DNA of 64,000 nt from Platerodrilus igneus (lineage: Eukaryota; Arthropoda; Insecta; Coleoptera; Lycidae), in assembly GCA_036346225.1 (NCBI GenBank), contig JARFIW010000139.1:1860001-1924000 (forward strand), in the 5' to 3' direction. This document shows positions 46,538 through 56,597 of the stretch, one piece after another. The position numbers and the translations under genes were made by a program. How positions within the stretch are numbered: the first letter of the stretch is position 1; each line of letters opens with the position of its first letter. Below the pieces are notes generated by a model. It was not told the origin of the DNA and did no database searches. It saw only the letters and a list, made by a program, of their open reading frames with translations.

Positions 46538-47800
46538 TTATTGTGTTAGTGCATTTAAGTGCGAAAAAAGGTTTTCGTTCCAAATCATCTGGTGTAGGGT
46601 TTTGTTTAATAATGTTTGTCTATGTGCGTAGAGGTACGGTTGTAAGTCATTACACTCGAATACTATATGTTCTGGTGTTCCTATTTCTCCGCACGTGCAT
46701 ATGTTGTTGTCAACTAACTTCATGCGTTCTCTGTATGTTGGATAGGGTCCGTGGCCAGGTATTTGGTATTTGGCCTTTAGGCGGTTTTTGATATTTGGGA
46801 TCATTGCGTATACCTTTCTACCGCTTGTGCTTTGATCCCATCTTGTCTGCCATTCTGCAAGTATGGTGTTCTTTATTTCCGTCTTTGTCGTGAGCAGTTG
46901 GTTTGTGTTTAAGATGCGTTGTTGTTGTTGGTTGTCAATGTGTGTAAGATTGTACATTGCGGCTCGCTGTTTCACTACTAGGTCCAAGGACATAGTTCCC
47001 ACCAGTACATGAAGTGCATCATGTGCGGTAGTCCCATAAGCCCCCCGTAAGTCAGTAAAACACTTCGTTGTGTACTGTTAATTTTTTGTCTAGGTTTGAT
47101 TGTGTTAAGGCGATGTCCCCATGCGCTCGCGGCGTATAATATCATAGCACCGAGCACACTGTTGATATATAGCCTTACGTAATCAAGTGGTATCTTATAA
47201 GTCTTTTGGGCCAGCGTTGCGATGTTCTGCATTGCAGAAGTTGCACTTGCACAGACGGTGTTTACATGTGTAGAGTAATTCTGTTTTTCGTCTAATGTTA
47301 AGCCCAGATATTTTGTGTTTTGTATTATACTTATATTTACACCGTCTAGTTTTATGGTGGGGTTTCTTGCCAGGGTTCCCTTCATCACAAGGTATGTAGC
47401 TTTTTGTGGTGTTATGGTCATTTTGTTGGTTTTGCATCAACTTTGTGTTTGGGTTAGGGCGATGTTAGCTTTACGTTCGATTTCCCTTTTGGATTTGCCT
47501 TCAACCACTAGCAAGATGTCGTCGGCGTATGCAATCGTCGACAACGGTATCCAGCTTTTCCAGGAGTTCATCCATTACAATATTTCAAAATAGGGGCCGC
47601 ATATGGACCCCTGAGGGCAACCTTTGTTTATATGTTTGGTATTGCTCTCCGTGCCTTGTAGGGTTACGTAGCTGTCCCTGCAGTAGCTCCTGAAAGCAAG
47701 GTATAGTTGGGTGGTTTATGGTTGTAAGTCTTGTAAAAAGTGAAGGCCATCAAAGGTTATTAAATGCGCCTTCTATGTCTACTAATATTAATAGGACGTA
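46538..47800 (-). pseudogene. R1-like non-LTR retrotransposon, RT to C-terminus
   Basis: On the minus strand, motif A reads LLILVDIEGAFNNL followed by a stop where Trp is expected. Motif B is KGCPQGSICGP and motif C is STIAYADDILLVVE (YADD codons at 47518-47529). A frameshift near 47425 leads to the thumb (MTITPQKATYLVMKGTLAR, NTKYLGLTLDEKQNYSTHVN). A second shift near 46990 leads to the C-terminal region (RVYAMIPNIKNRL-like KVYAMIPNIKNRLKAKYQIP, GHGPYPTYRERM, and the ICTCGEIGTPEHIVFEC zinc knuckle CxC...H...C). The order and knuckle are R1/TRAS-like. It is 5'-truncated at about 47800, exactly beside the other LINE's RT fragment, and not functional. Confidence 0.88.
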
Positions 47801-47806
47801 TTTTTT

Positions 47807-48445
47807 GTGTCAAAAATATTAACTAGAATTGTACGAAGACGAATGGAAAAACGAGCTGAAGAAATACTAGGAGAAGATCAGTTTGGGTTTAGGCAAAACA
47901 GGGGAACACGGGAGGCTATTTTAGCTCTGAGGGTGATAATGGAGAAAACAATAGAAAAGGGGGAAAGCATTCGACAATGTAAAATGGAAAAAGTGTTCGA
48001 AATACTCAAACAGATTGGAATGAGTTTTAGGGATAGACGGATAGTACATAGCTTATACAAAAAGCAAACAGCGGTAATAGAATTAGAACAGGAACGTAGA
48101 GAAGTAAATATTAGAAATGGGGTGAAACTGGCATGTGCCGTATCCCCACGAATTTTTAATTTGTACACAGAAGAGGCAATGAGTACTGTCAAATGCATGA
48201 AGACATTTGGAATTACTTTGCAGGGACAAAAGATTGATATGCTTAGATTTGCAGATGATATAGGGGTATTAGCATCTGGCAAAGAAGAGTTAGAAGTTGC
48301 TCTTAATCAAATGGAAACAGTTCTAACAGAGCGATACTCTATGAAAATTAACAAAAATAAAACTAAAGTTCTAATATGCAAAGGAAGGGAAAACGAACCA
48401 AAAACAAGAATACAAATAGGTAGCGAGCGTTATTTGACTTCCTAG
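47807..48445 (+). pseudogene. LINE reverse transcriptase fragment lacking motif A
   Basis: The frame starts in the RT fingers: KILTRIVRRRMEKRAEEILG, EDQFGFRQNRGTREAILALR. After EKGESIRQ it passes directly to CKMEKVFEILKQIG. The stretch that normally holds the catalytic DLEKAFD (motif A) is missing, so an in-frame deletion of about 20 residues is inferred. The motif B region reads GVKLACAVSPRIFNLYTEEA where the family has VRQGC.LSP. Motif C is intact (RFADDIGVLASG, FADD at 48248-48259). The thumb begins KINKNKTKVLIC. It is open for 212 codons but cannot be an active RT. Same LINE family as 40.6 and 53.6 kb. Confidence 0.85.
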
Positions 48446-48494
48446 GTAGCAGAAATCTGTCTCTTGTAAGTTCGCGTTTTCTATTTATATTCTA

Positions 48495-48735
48495 GTTTTT
48501 TATTTATTTTCCCCTCCTTTGTATACTAGTACTTTAGTTTTAACTTTGTTAATTTTCATACCGTAGCTCTTTGTTAGTACTGTTTCCATTTCATTAAGAG
48601 ATGCTTCCAACTCCTCCCTAGATGCTAATATCATCTTCAAATCTAAGCATATCAGTTGTTGGTTCCAGCATATAATTCCAAATGTTTCTCTGCAATTTAT
48701 AGTATACATTGTCTCTTCAATATACAAGTTAAAAA
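48495..48735 (-). pseudogene. Inverted second copy of the LINE RT motif C region
   Basis: On the minus strand: LYIEETMYTINCRETFGI, a decayed motif C region, REELEASLNEMETVLTKSYG, MKINKVKTKVLVYKGGE. It corresponds residue by residue to 48161-48425 on the plus strand, so the two pieces form an imperfect inverted repeat of about 240 bp separated by about 65 bp. The FADD part is frameshifted. Confidence 0.88.
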
Positions 48736-49981
48736 TAAAAATGAACTTATTTTATATACGAAATGAAAATTCATTTTTGTTGAAATGTTGTTTTCTATTA
48801 TGTTTTGCTGTTACAATCATCTCAAAGTTGCTAGTTCGAGCACATTCTTAAGTTTAAGAAATCTCCCAAAAGTCTACAAACAGTTTTCTCTGTGTTAAAG
48901 GTTAAGGTATTCCTTTCCCATTTACGGTCCTTTGCTTGGATAAGGGAGTAAGTACATTACTTATATTCAAAGCTGTAAGGTCTGCATTAATATTGAGTGA
49001 AAGCTTTTTAATAAACCCTTATTATAGGCGATTTGGCGAAAGTTAACCCCATTACTTATTCTTTCAAAAAGTGACCATTTTTTTAAAGAGTCGCAAATCA
49101 GTCTAGTATTTATAGTGGGGCCATTTATAACTCTGTGTAATGCCCAATCTGCTAAGTTAGACCATATCTGTCAAAAAACTATGCCATTAAACAGGCTGAG
49201 GAATTTTTTGTAATCAACAAGACACCAACTATAACAATAAATTAAAAATGAATTTATAAGTTACCTTCAATTATTTTAAAATAAAAATAAATGTTGCTTG
49301 CAAAGGATGATTTGTGCTAAATGAATACAAACAACGGTGGTTAAATGTTTGCTGTCGCATGATAGCACATATATCTTACAAAACTAATTTTATTTACTGT
49401 CGGTTTAGAGCAATGGGTTTGACCTTTTTTAAATGTTAGAAACTAGACCACCAATTAAGAAAAAAGAACATTACACGTTAAGTAATTTTACAACCGACTA
49501 ATCAAACTCTGTTTGCACTTTTTAATTTGTGGATGTTACCTATTGAAATTATTAGTTCCTTGTTACGATTAAACTAAAAACCAGCGGAGGTTGTCATGGA
49601 AATAACCAATTGGCAATAACTCTTAATTGGATCTTCAGACTGCATATCATCTCAAGTTGTATGTACTTAACAGAATTTCTTAAAGTTTACTATTTAAATT
49701 ATTACACTTTTGATCCGTTATTCCTTGCTATGTAATATTGTGCTAAGTGTAGCAAGCAGTTAATTAAACTGTGAAGGCACCGGATTTCTAATTGTTGCTC
49801 AGTACTTTGACTCGCTTGTTGTTGAAACAACCACCATGCTTTAAATACTATTAACCAAATAAAATTAGCAACCCCGTACACACTTCATTCAAAAATTGAA
49901 GTTGATACACTAATGCGGTTTAGAAGAATTGTGAAAGGTTGTGATAAGTTGGGCATTGATTAGAATCTTATTTTTATCAAC
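48736..49981. other. Unrecognised stretch upstream of a candidate host exon
   Basis: No element is recognised. If the exon at 49982 is real, its promoter should lie in the right half of this stretch, but I cannot point to a convincing core promoter. Confidence 0.4.
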
Positions 49982-50115
49982 ATGAAGACGTATCAGTGTT
50001 TTTCTATTTTGACATTACTTAGTTTTGTTAGTTTAGTGTCTACACGTACTGTTGTAACAGAAGTTTATCCAATAGCAACAACACCGTCGCCACAGAATGA
50101 AGAACTTCTTAGTAG
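49982..50115 (+). CDS. First coding exon of a secreted protein (candidate host gene)
   Basis: ATG at 49982 has a good context (TCAACATGAAG). The first 20 residues, MKTYQCFSILTLLSFVSLVS, are a textbook signal peptide: Lys near the start, a Leu/Ser/Phe core and a small residue at the cleavage point. It continues TRTVVTEVYPIATTPSPQNE and ends ELLS plus AG, directly at a strong donor AG|GTAAGC (50116). The 134-nt exon leaves phase 2. The mature start is rich in Thr, Pro, Val and Tyr, as in secreted or cuticle-associated proteins, but I do not recognise the family. No second exon was identified; it may lie beyond the transposon relics to the right. Confidence 0.5.
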
Positions 50116-50551
50116 GTAAGCGTACATATTTTTTGAAGCTCAGGTTTACTTATGCTAAATAGAATTTTTGTGTTTAAAACAGAAGTAGTTGTATACTACG
50201 TTTGTATGAAGTTGCATCAAAACCAGGTGACAGTAATTTATTTAGGACTGAATAGCAAAATATCAAGTAAATAAAGAACAACCAAAAATAATTTTGTCCG
50301 ATAAAATTAGATTGTTCTCTTGTCTTTTTTCTATTCGCATACCCAGAATTTAGCAAATAGACAAATATAATAAGAGATATTTACAGATAGAGCTTAGAGT
50401 CGTAGTACAGGGTTCGTCAGTGAAGCGGGAAAATTTAAAACTACTGTATCTATACGGAAAGTATTTATTTTAACATTAATGTCTTTTTGTTAAGTTAGGC
50501 TTGCATATTATTTATTAAAAACAATACTTGACAGCTGGGCACCATTACGTT
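50116..50551. other. Putative first intron / unrecognised
   Basis: It begins with the GTAAGC donor. No exon is visible. CAGGGTTCGTCAGTGAAGCG at 50409-50428 may be an element terminus, but no partner was found. Confidence 0.35.
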
Positions 50552-50960
50552 CTACGTATTTTTGTAGTTTTGTTCGAACTTTTTCCTTGACTCGCCGTAG
50601 CATTTCCGATATAATACTTGTAATACTTCTTCTTGAATTTTTAGGTTTGGCTGCTCTAACGTTTGCGGTCGCTCAACGTACACCTTGTTCTTGAGCCAAC
50701 CCCTAAGAAAAACGTCATATGTGGACAAATCAGGCAATTTAGCCTGTCAACCAATGTCATTATTCCTGGATATGATATGATCCGGAAAAAGTTCCCTTAA
50801 AGCAGTAATAGATATAAGAGCAGTATGACTGGTAGTACCGTGTTCCTGGAACTACGTAACCTCTAGAAATCGAAGCAGTTCTTGCCTCAGAAATGTTGTG
50901 ACCATATTTGTGTAACGAACAGCAGTAACGGTTGTATCATTGTAACCTCTACTAGGTTAA
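50552..50960 (-). pseudogene. Transposase C-terminal relic (IS630-Tc1-mariner, DDE_3 type)
   Basis: On the minus strand, RYTNMVTTFLRQELLRFLE, a decayed FQEHGTTSHTA (family FQQDGAPPH), then ALRELFPDHII and PDLSTYDVFLRGWLKNKVYV (family SPDLTPLDFFLWGYLK.KVY), followed by RPQTLEQPNLKIQEEV. The Asp of FQQDGA is replaced (QEHG) and several stops occur. It is the C-terminal third of a cut-and-paste transposase and lacks visible terminal repeats. Confidence 0.72.
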
Positions 50961-52013
50961 GTTGTTATAGTATTGAGACGTGTTCGACTAACAATATGCT
51001 GACTAGAAACAATAATCAAAATAGGTCGGAACACTTGGTCCGGGTGGCTAATACTTTATGATCAACTCCCGATGTATTCACAAAGGTCTGGGCAAAGTTG
51101 TTATTTTCCGTAGTTAAATGACCTAATCTTCCGGACTAGCTTGGGATTCTATCTCCCTCGGTTATTTGAAGAGACTATCAGGGGGGTTCTTATCTTACGT
51201 ATAATTTATGGCGCCACTACTTTCTTAAATTATTTTACAAGACAATACTATAGCACGAAAGTAGAAGCTCTATGGTGTATAACGTATCTCAAGGAATTTA
51301 CAGTTAAAGTTGCTTTATTCTGGTTTTCAAATTAATTAATAATAAATTCATACTATTACTTTTAACACTGCAGGTGGTAGTTAAGCAAACGGTTCTTATA
51401 ATCATTTAATAGATATCTCTAATCAAGTTTTATTATCTCTGAGTCGGTCTATACTACCATAACTGCATAGTTTAAACTCCTCTTTTTATGTTAATTTATA
51501 TGTCCATAAACCTGAGAAAATAAATTTTAAATCAACTCAAAGCATTTATTTTTACTAAACGAAGTTATTTACACAAAATCAAATAAAAGCTAGTTCTCTT
51601 TAACTAGTTTGTTAAAATTTAAATTTGAATTCTTACCTCATAACAAAAAACATTTTAGGTTATCGAAGGTGATCAGATCTGAGGCCCTGCGACTTATATT
51701 TATGACCACAAGGTTGTAACGGGCATTTTTATAGCTTGAACATTTTACGCTTTTTCCCAATTAGTAAATACATTTCTGTAACTACTATTTCTATATTTGA
51801 TTTTCAATTAATAAATAAATTGCCAGGAACGAATTGTAAATAGGATTATTCGTAAATTACTTTCCAACTTCTCGAAAATGATAAACAGCTCGTAATTATT
51901 TAGTAGATAGGATGGCTGCATTCATTTTATTGGATGTTCCTTATGTTATTAACAAGTTTAGATAATAGACGATAAAAGGTTGGAATAGCAACGAGTTCAT
52001 ATAAACAGATTAG
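50961..52013. other. Unrecognised stretch
   Basis: Nothing is supported. Confidence 0.45.
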
Positions 52014-52540
52014 AGAGAGGAGTTGTAGTTTGTGTTTTGTTCCGATAATTACGTTAAAAATGCTGTTTCCTTTTTGCTTTGAAAAGAGTGTAGTTCTGAT
52101 GGCGATTGAAATAGTATGTTTTATAGGCGAACGTGTTTGGTCGACGCACGTGTGTTTTAAGGTTATTGACTGCCAGTTTTACTGATACGCGTAGCTTTAC
52201 TAATTGTTTTTTTGTTGCTTTTCTGTTGGAAATAAGAGCAGTTGTAGTTTGTTCTTGGTTCCTAGATATTAATTACGTAAAAAGTACTGTTTTCTTGTTG
52301 CTTGAAAAATAGTGAGAATTAATGCGGGATAAATTTACTAATTGTGTTTTTAGTTGTCTTTCTTGTGAAATGAAAAGTTGTATATTAACTGTAGCAGCGT
52401 AGTTCTGTTTACCATTTGAAGGAAATATGCTTGATGTGTAACGTGTTTGACGTGCTTGTTTACGGAATACGGACGGTTTTAGTAATACGCGTTGCTTTAC
52501 TAATTGTGTTTTTTGTGGCGTTGTCCTTTTCTTATTTGAG
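52014..52540. repeat. Degenerate tandem triplication
   Basis: Three diverged units each end in TTTACTAATTGTGTTTTT-like sequence (about 52197, 52336 and 52496). They share GTTGTAGTTTGTTCTTGGTT / AATTACGTAAAAA blocks and, in units 1 and 3, AACGTGTTTG...CGTGCTTG...ACGGTTTTAGTAATACGCGT-like sequence. Unit 2 is internally shortened. No coding function is inferred. Confidence 0.65.
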
Positions 52541-53399
52541 TAGTTCATACTTTGGGATTATCCAAATACAGTTGATACTGTAGTTTCTGAATTTTCTAAC
52601 CCCAAAGAATCTACAACAGATCTTTACTTGCGCAAATTTCGTTATTTGCGAAATATAACAGATTACCGGTTTACAAAGGTATTGGTTGGGGTTTCTCACT
52701 GCTTTTTTTGGATGTTTGTGAAGATAATATACATTTGGGCCCAGTTGAAATTAAACTAGTGCTACAACATATTTCGAGATTATTGCCTCAGGAAATAGAA
52801 GTAACAAGAAATTTATCAATGCTATATAGTTCCGTCGCGTGATGGTGTCTGCTGCTAACACTAGTGAAATGCGTAGGTGTGATTAGTGTAAAGTGTAAGA
52901 AATTCCATCAACAACCCCACAGTCAAGGGTGAAGTGCTTCGTTAGTGCAGGACATCGTTGAATCCCGCACTTCAGTTGCAAGGAAGCGTTGCTGAAGGAC
53001 TTTTGTAAGTTGAACTATTTCCTACTGGTTATTACTTTAAATATCTATCCGTTGCTTTACCATATCTTTGTCGTTCTGATACCTTTTACAATAGACTTGC
53101 ATGCTATTTTAAAACATAGAGAAAAAAAAAGAAAGAAAGAAAAATCAATACTACTGAATTACTCATACCAATTGTGTCTTATCTATTTATCTTTTGTCAA
53201 CATTTTATCTGATTTATGTTTAATTGGTGTGTGAGGAAACGTATCTGCTACTCCCAAATATTACCTCACTTTGTACTAAAAATTTTTGTATTGCTTTTAC
53301 CGTTGTTATATTATATAGATTATCTAAACAGTTTTTTTTTACATTCTACCAAGTACTGACTAACTTAGACTATGCATTGCTGTTATGCTTTTTCTTTAT
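52541..53399. other. Unrecognised, possibly part of an LTR relic
   Basis: A 68-codon frame without ATG (52553-52758) reads DYPNTVDTVVSEFSNPKEST and onwards, with no identifiable domain. The stretch precedes an LTR end and could contain the rest of that LTR. Confidence 0.35.
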
Positions 53400-53606
53400 T
53401 TCAGGTTTGCAGAACTAATCTTTTTTATTGCAGGTTTGCTATTCTAATTTCTTTTATTGCAGGCACTGTTACTAACTCCTTATCGCCGCATACATCATAG
53501 GTCAGTCTGCTTTCTACAACCCCCCCTACTCTCCGATTGAGCCCGGTCATTTCTTTGACTTTCTTTGTGTTACGTAGCATAAATTTGGCGCCCAACGTGG
53601 GGCTGC
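53400..53606 (+). mobile_element. LTR end and primer binding site relic
   Basis: GTTACGTAGCA (to 53579) is followed after 6 bp by TGGCGCCCAACGTGGGGC (53586-53603), complementary to the 3' end of tRNA-Lys(CUU). The same LTR end and PBS order occurs at 35193-35226, and the preceding CCTACTCTCCGATTGAGCCCGGTCATT region resembles 35131-35165. The element is cut off shortly after the PBS by a LINE fragment. Confidence 0.75.
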
Positions 53607-53614
53607 CACGAAAA

Positions 53615-54260
53615 AACGTAACATGCTACAGTCTTTTACTTGATTTCTAAACCGTTGTCGAGCACGTATATAACCTATTTGATATTTCTTTGTGTTTTCT
53701 GGCATTTTCCATGTGTATCGTTTTCTAGCACGATGTTGAAATAATGTGTTTGTGGTGATTAAATTGTTTTTATTGCAAAATTCTACCAGTCTATTTTCCC
53801 TGTTATTTCTCGTGCCTAAACCAAATAAACCTGCTACCGCTCCTTCCTTGCCCTGGCTTACCACTACATTAGAATCTTTCGCAATTATAATTTTTCATGT
53901 CCTTTTACGAATCTTAGTATTTTTAGATATCTTTGTAGATCGGTTCTAGCTCTTCTTCACTGTTGCTAGAGGTGGGCATGTATATTTGTATTATCACTGT
54001 ATTTGCCGGTTTAAATTTTAATCTAACCTCGAGTGCTCTTCCGTTCTTTTGTAAAAAGTTTATCACACAGTGTCCCCGCACCCGAATTTCCTTTCTCTGA
54101 TCCCGTATGCATTACCCTAAAGTTTCCGCTTCAAAAATCCCCCGACTCTGGTTACCGAACTTCGCTAATCCCTACTATATCTAATTTTCAGATTACCTAG
54201 TTTATCTACTTGCTTCACGCTTCTGGCATTCCACGCGCTGACTCGCAAAATTTTTGCTGT
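53615..54260 (-). pseudogene. LINE AP endonuclease fragment
   Basis: On the minus strand from 54260: LRVSAWNARSVKQVDKLGNL-type start, IIQIYMPTSSNSEEELE, GLGTRNNRENRLVEFCNKNN, TTNTLFQHRARKRYTWKMPE, YQIGYIRARQRFRNQVKDC. It is the same family and the same order as 41320-42000. The DH motif region is absent because the copy ends after KDC next to the LTR relic. Frameshifts and stops are present. Confidence 0.85.
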
Positions 54261-54548
54261 TAGCAATTTTATTTAAAATTAATAAAGTTTGTATTTATAT
54301 TATACAAAGCAACATAAACGTCTGATTTTAAATCGCAATAGAGATAAAGGATTTATTGGTGATTTTGTGTGCACTGGTAGACTCTAAGGTTAAATCCCTT
54401 ACATAATTTTTAATACACCCCACTTCTTGTTTAATGCAGTTATAAAATTGATAAATTCCTTAAATGATACTAAATTTATCGAATGTGGTGTTGTAACCCA
54501 GCTTTGTCTCGCTCATATAGGACCCATTGTCGTATCTTTTATCTACTA
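54261..54548. other. Short spacer
   Basis: Nothing recognised. Confidence 0.4.
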
Positions 54549-55348
54549 CGAGGGTCGCTCAATAAGTCCTTAGAAAAAAGTAGATAAAACATTTTTTTGG
54601 GTATATTTTTTTCAACATAATCTCTCTTCAGCTCTTTACATTCTTTAAAGCGTTTTTCGAAATTTTTAAGCCGTCCAAAAAATAGAATTTTGGAAGCTTC
54701 TCAAAATAGGCATTTGTTTAGGCGATGACCTCCTTGTTAGGCCTAAACCTTTGTCCGCCAAGCCATTTCTTCAAGTTGGGAAATAAGAAAAAGTCACCGG
54801 GGGCCAAATCTGGCGAATACGGTGAATGTTGTAATAATTTTGGCCATGCAACTGCGCAGGTGCGCACCGGTGCATTGTCTTGATGAAAGAGAATCCTGTT
54901 CCGTTTCAAATGAGGACTTTTCAATCGATCATTTAAAATCATATCGTGGATTTTTTCAATCATTTCGGGGTTAGACACTTCCATAGGGCGTCCGAAACGA
55001 TGTTCATCTTTTGTGGATGTACGTTTAAACTCATTCACCCAATTGTAAACAGTTGCAAACTCAGGAGCACATGTGCCATGAACTTTATCCAACTCAGCTT
55101 TGATTTCTTTCGCCGTTAACCCTTTTCAATACAAGTGTTTAATCACTGTTCGAAACTCACTTTTATTCATTGTTATTATCAAATGAATGTTTTTACTTCA
55201 ATCAATACCAAAAATGAAAGTACGTGATGGATACGGCAGAAACTCTAGCAGCTGACTAGTTAGGAGTGCTGCTTACTGTAAAAAATTTATTTTTGGTATT
55301 ACGAGCGCCATCTCTTGGATTTTCTAAGGACTTATTGATGAACCATCG
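54549..55348 (-). mobile_element. Mariner deletion derivative, 800 bp, with transposase remnant
   Basis: TA flanks both ends (54547-54548, 55349-55350). The terminal inverted repeats share CTCAATAAGTCCTTAGAAAA-type sequence (left CGAGGGTCGCTCAATAAGTC, right complement CGATGGTTCATCAATAAGTC). On the minus strand, MNKSEFRTVIKHLY, a stop, KGLTAKEIKAELDKVHG and ATVYNWVNEFKRT give the N-terminal helix-turn-helix, RFGRPMEV the GRP motif. The frame then jumps after ILNDRLK directly to KRNRILFHQDNAPVRT (second catalytic Asp) and HSPYSPDLAPGDFFLFPNLK (third Asp region). The middle third with the first Asp (TGDE) is deleted, so it could not transpose alone but retains both ends. Confidence 0.92.
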
Positions 55349-55680
55349 TATATTAGATGTTCGTCCCGAGCTAGTTGTATTCCTAACATTGATAAAACCT
55401 AAAATTTGTTCTTCTGTGCTAACGTTTTATTTTCTACATAAAGAAATTTTAAATTATAGTCATTCGTTCGGTTTTGCTGATGCTTGAGGCACAATCTAAT
55501 ATAATAGAGAATATTTTGTTTTTCTTCCTGAATTAAAAATTTTGCCAAAAATATTTTTCACTAAATACTTTTATCTTCGTTTTGAATATCTTTTCTTAAG
55601 TAATGAACTCTATCATTCACTTTCTAGTGTGTTGCAAGTGATATGCAGTGACACTACCTAACTGTGTCAATAAATTAATA
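55349..55680. other. Spacer between two mariners
   Basis: Nothing recognised. Confidence 0.4.
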
Positions 55681-56597
55681 TACGAGGTGTTGCTATCAAA
55701 TAACCAGACTAATGCTATTACAGACGAACTACGCATGCGCTCAAGTCATGTGATCGACAAATGTGTAGCAAAAATATTTCTCTTCCGTTTCTGTAGAAAT
55801 CTTTGTCTGTGGTATTTCTTTGTACACGAGCTACTTTTTTTTTTGTTTTGTGGGTAAAAGTTGTGTTTTAGTAGAGCGAGGAACTGGCGAGAAATTTCAT
55901 ATGAAACTTGTAAAAACCGCTACCGAAACTTATCTTTTATTAAAAAAAAGTATTTGCGATGTAGGTGTATCACGTGTGCGGGTTTTTAAATGGTTTACGC
56001 GGCTTCAAGATGGCCGAAAGACTTTGAAAATGATTCACATCCGAGATAACCGTCCACATCAAAAATTGACGAAAATATTGAGTGATCGGTAACCTGAGCC
56101 GATTTGACTGTCGGCTAACTATTTGTGCAATTGCTGAAACTATAGGAATTTACATAGAATGCATAAGGCAAATACTATATAAAAGTTGTAGACAAACAAG
56201 TCAGGGGTTTTTCATCAGGACTATGCATCGACACACAGTGCATCGTCTGTTAAGACGTTTTTAGCCAAATCTAATGTTTCAGTGTTAAACCATCCACTTT
56301 ATTCGGCTGATCTGGCACCATGTGGCTTATCTGTACCCCAAGTGAAATCTGCATTCAAAAGGACAACATTTAAGAACGTTGAAGTTATGAAGCATTAAAG
56401 GCACGCCTCCTGTTCGTGGTTTCAGAAAACGATTTACAGCATTGTTTTGAACTGTCGAAAATTTGCATACAGCCGTGAAGGGATTGCGGTAGTGGGTGAG
56501 GATAGGGATTGAAGTGGATAATAATTAAACTTGTACAAATTTAAAATAAAATTTTATAGTATTGGTTTCGTTATTTTATAGCCACACTTCGTGTTTT
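55681..56597 (+). mobile_element. Second mariner deletion derivative (different subfamily)
   Basis: The terminal inverted repeats match: left ACGAGGTGTTGCTATCAAAT (from 55682) and right complement ACGAAGTGTGGCTATAAAAT. On the plus strand, GEKFHMKLVKTATETYLLL, GVSRVRVFKWFTRLQDGRK (DNA-binding part), decayed NRPHQ, then LSRFDCRLTICAIAETIGIY and CIRQILYKS. It jumps to a decayed HQD.A..H.A region, FLAKSNVSVLNHPLYSADLA and PQVKSAFKRTTFKNVE. The TGDE segment is again missing, and the third Asp block is altered (SADLAPCG). The right boundary is precise to a few bases. Non-autonomous. Confidence 0.88.

Noticed and set aside
52908..52975. Possible Gag zinc knuckle (C..x..GH..x pattern)
   Set aside because: Only two of four metal ligands are present and a stop interrupts the motif.
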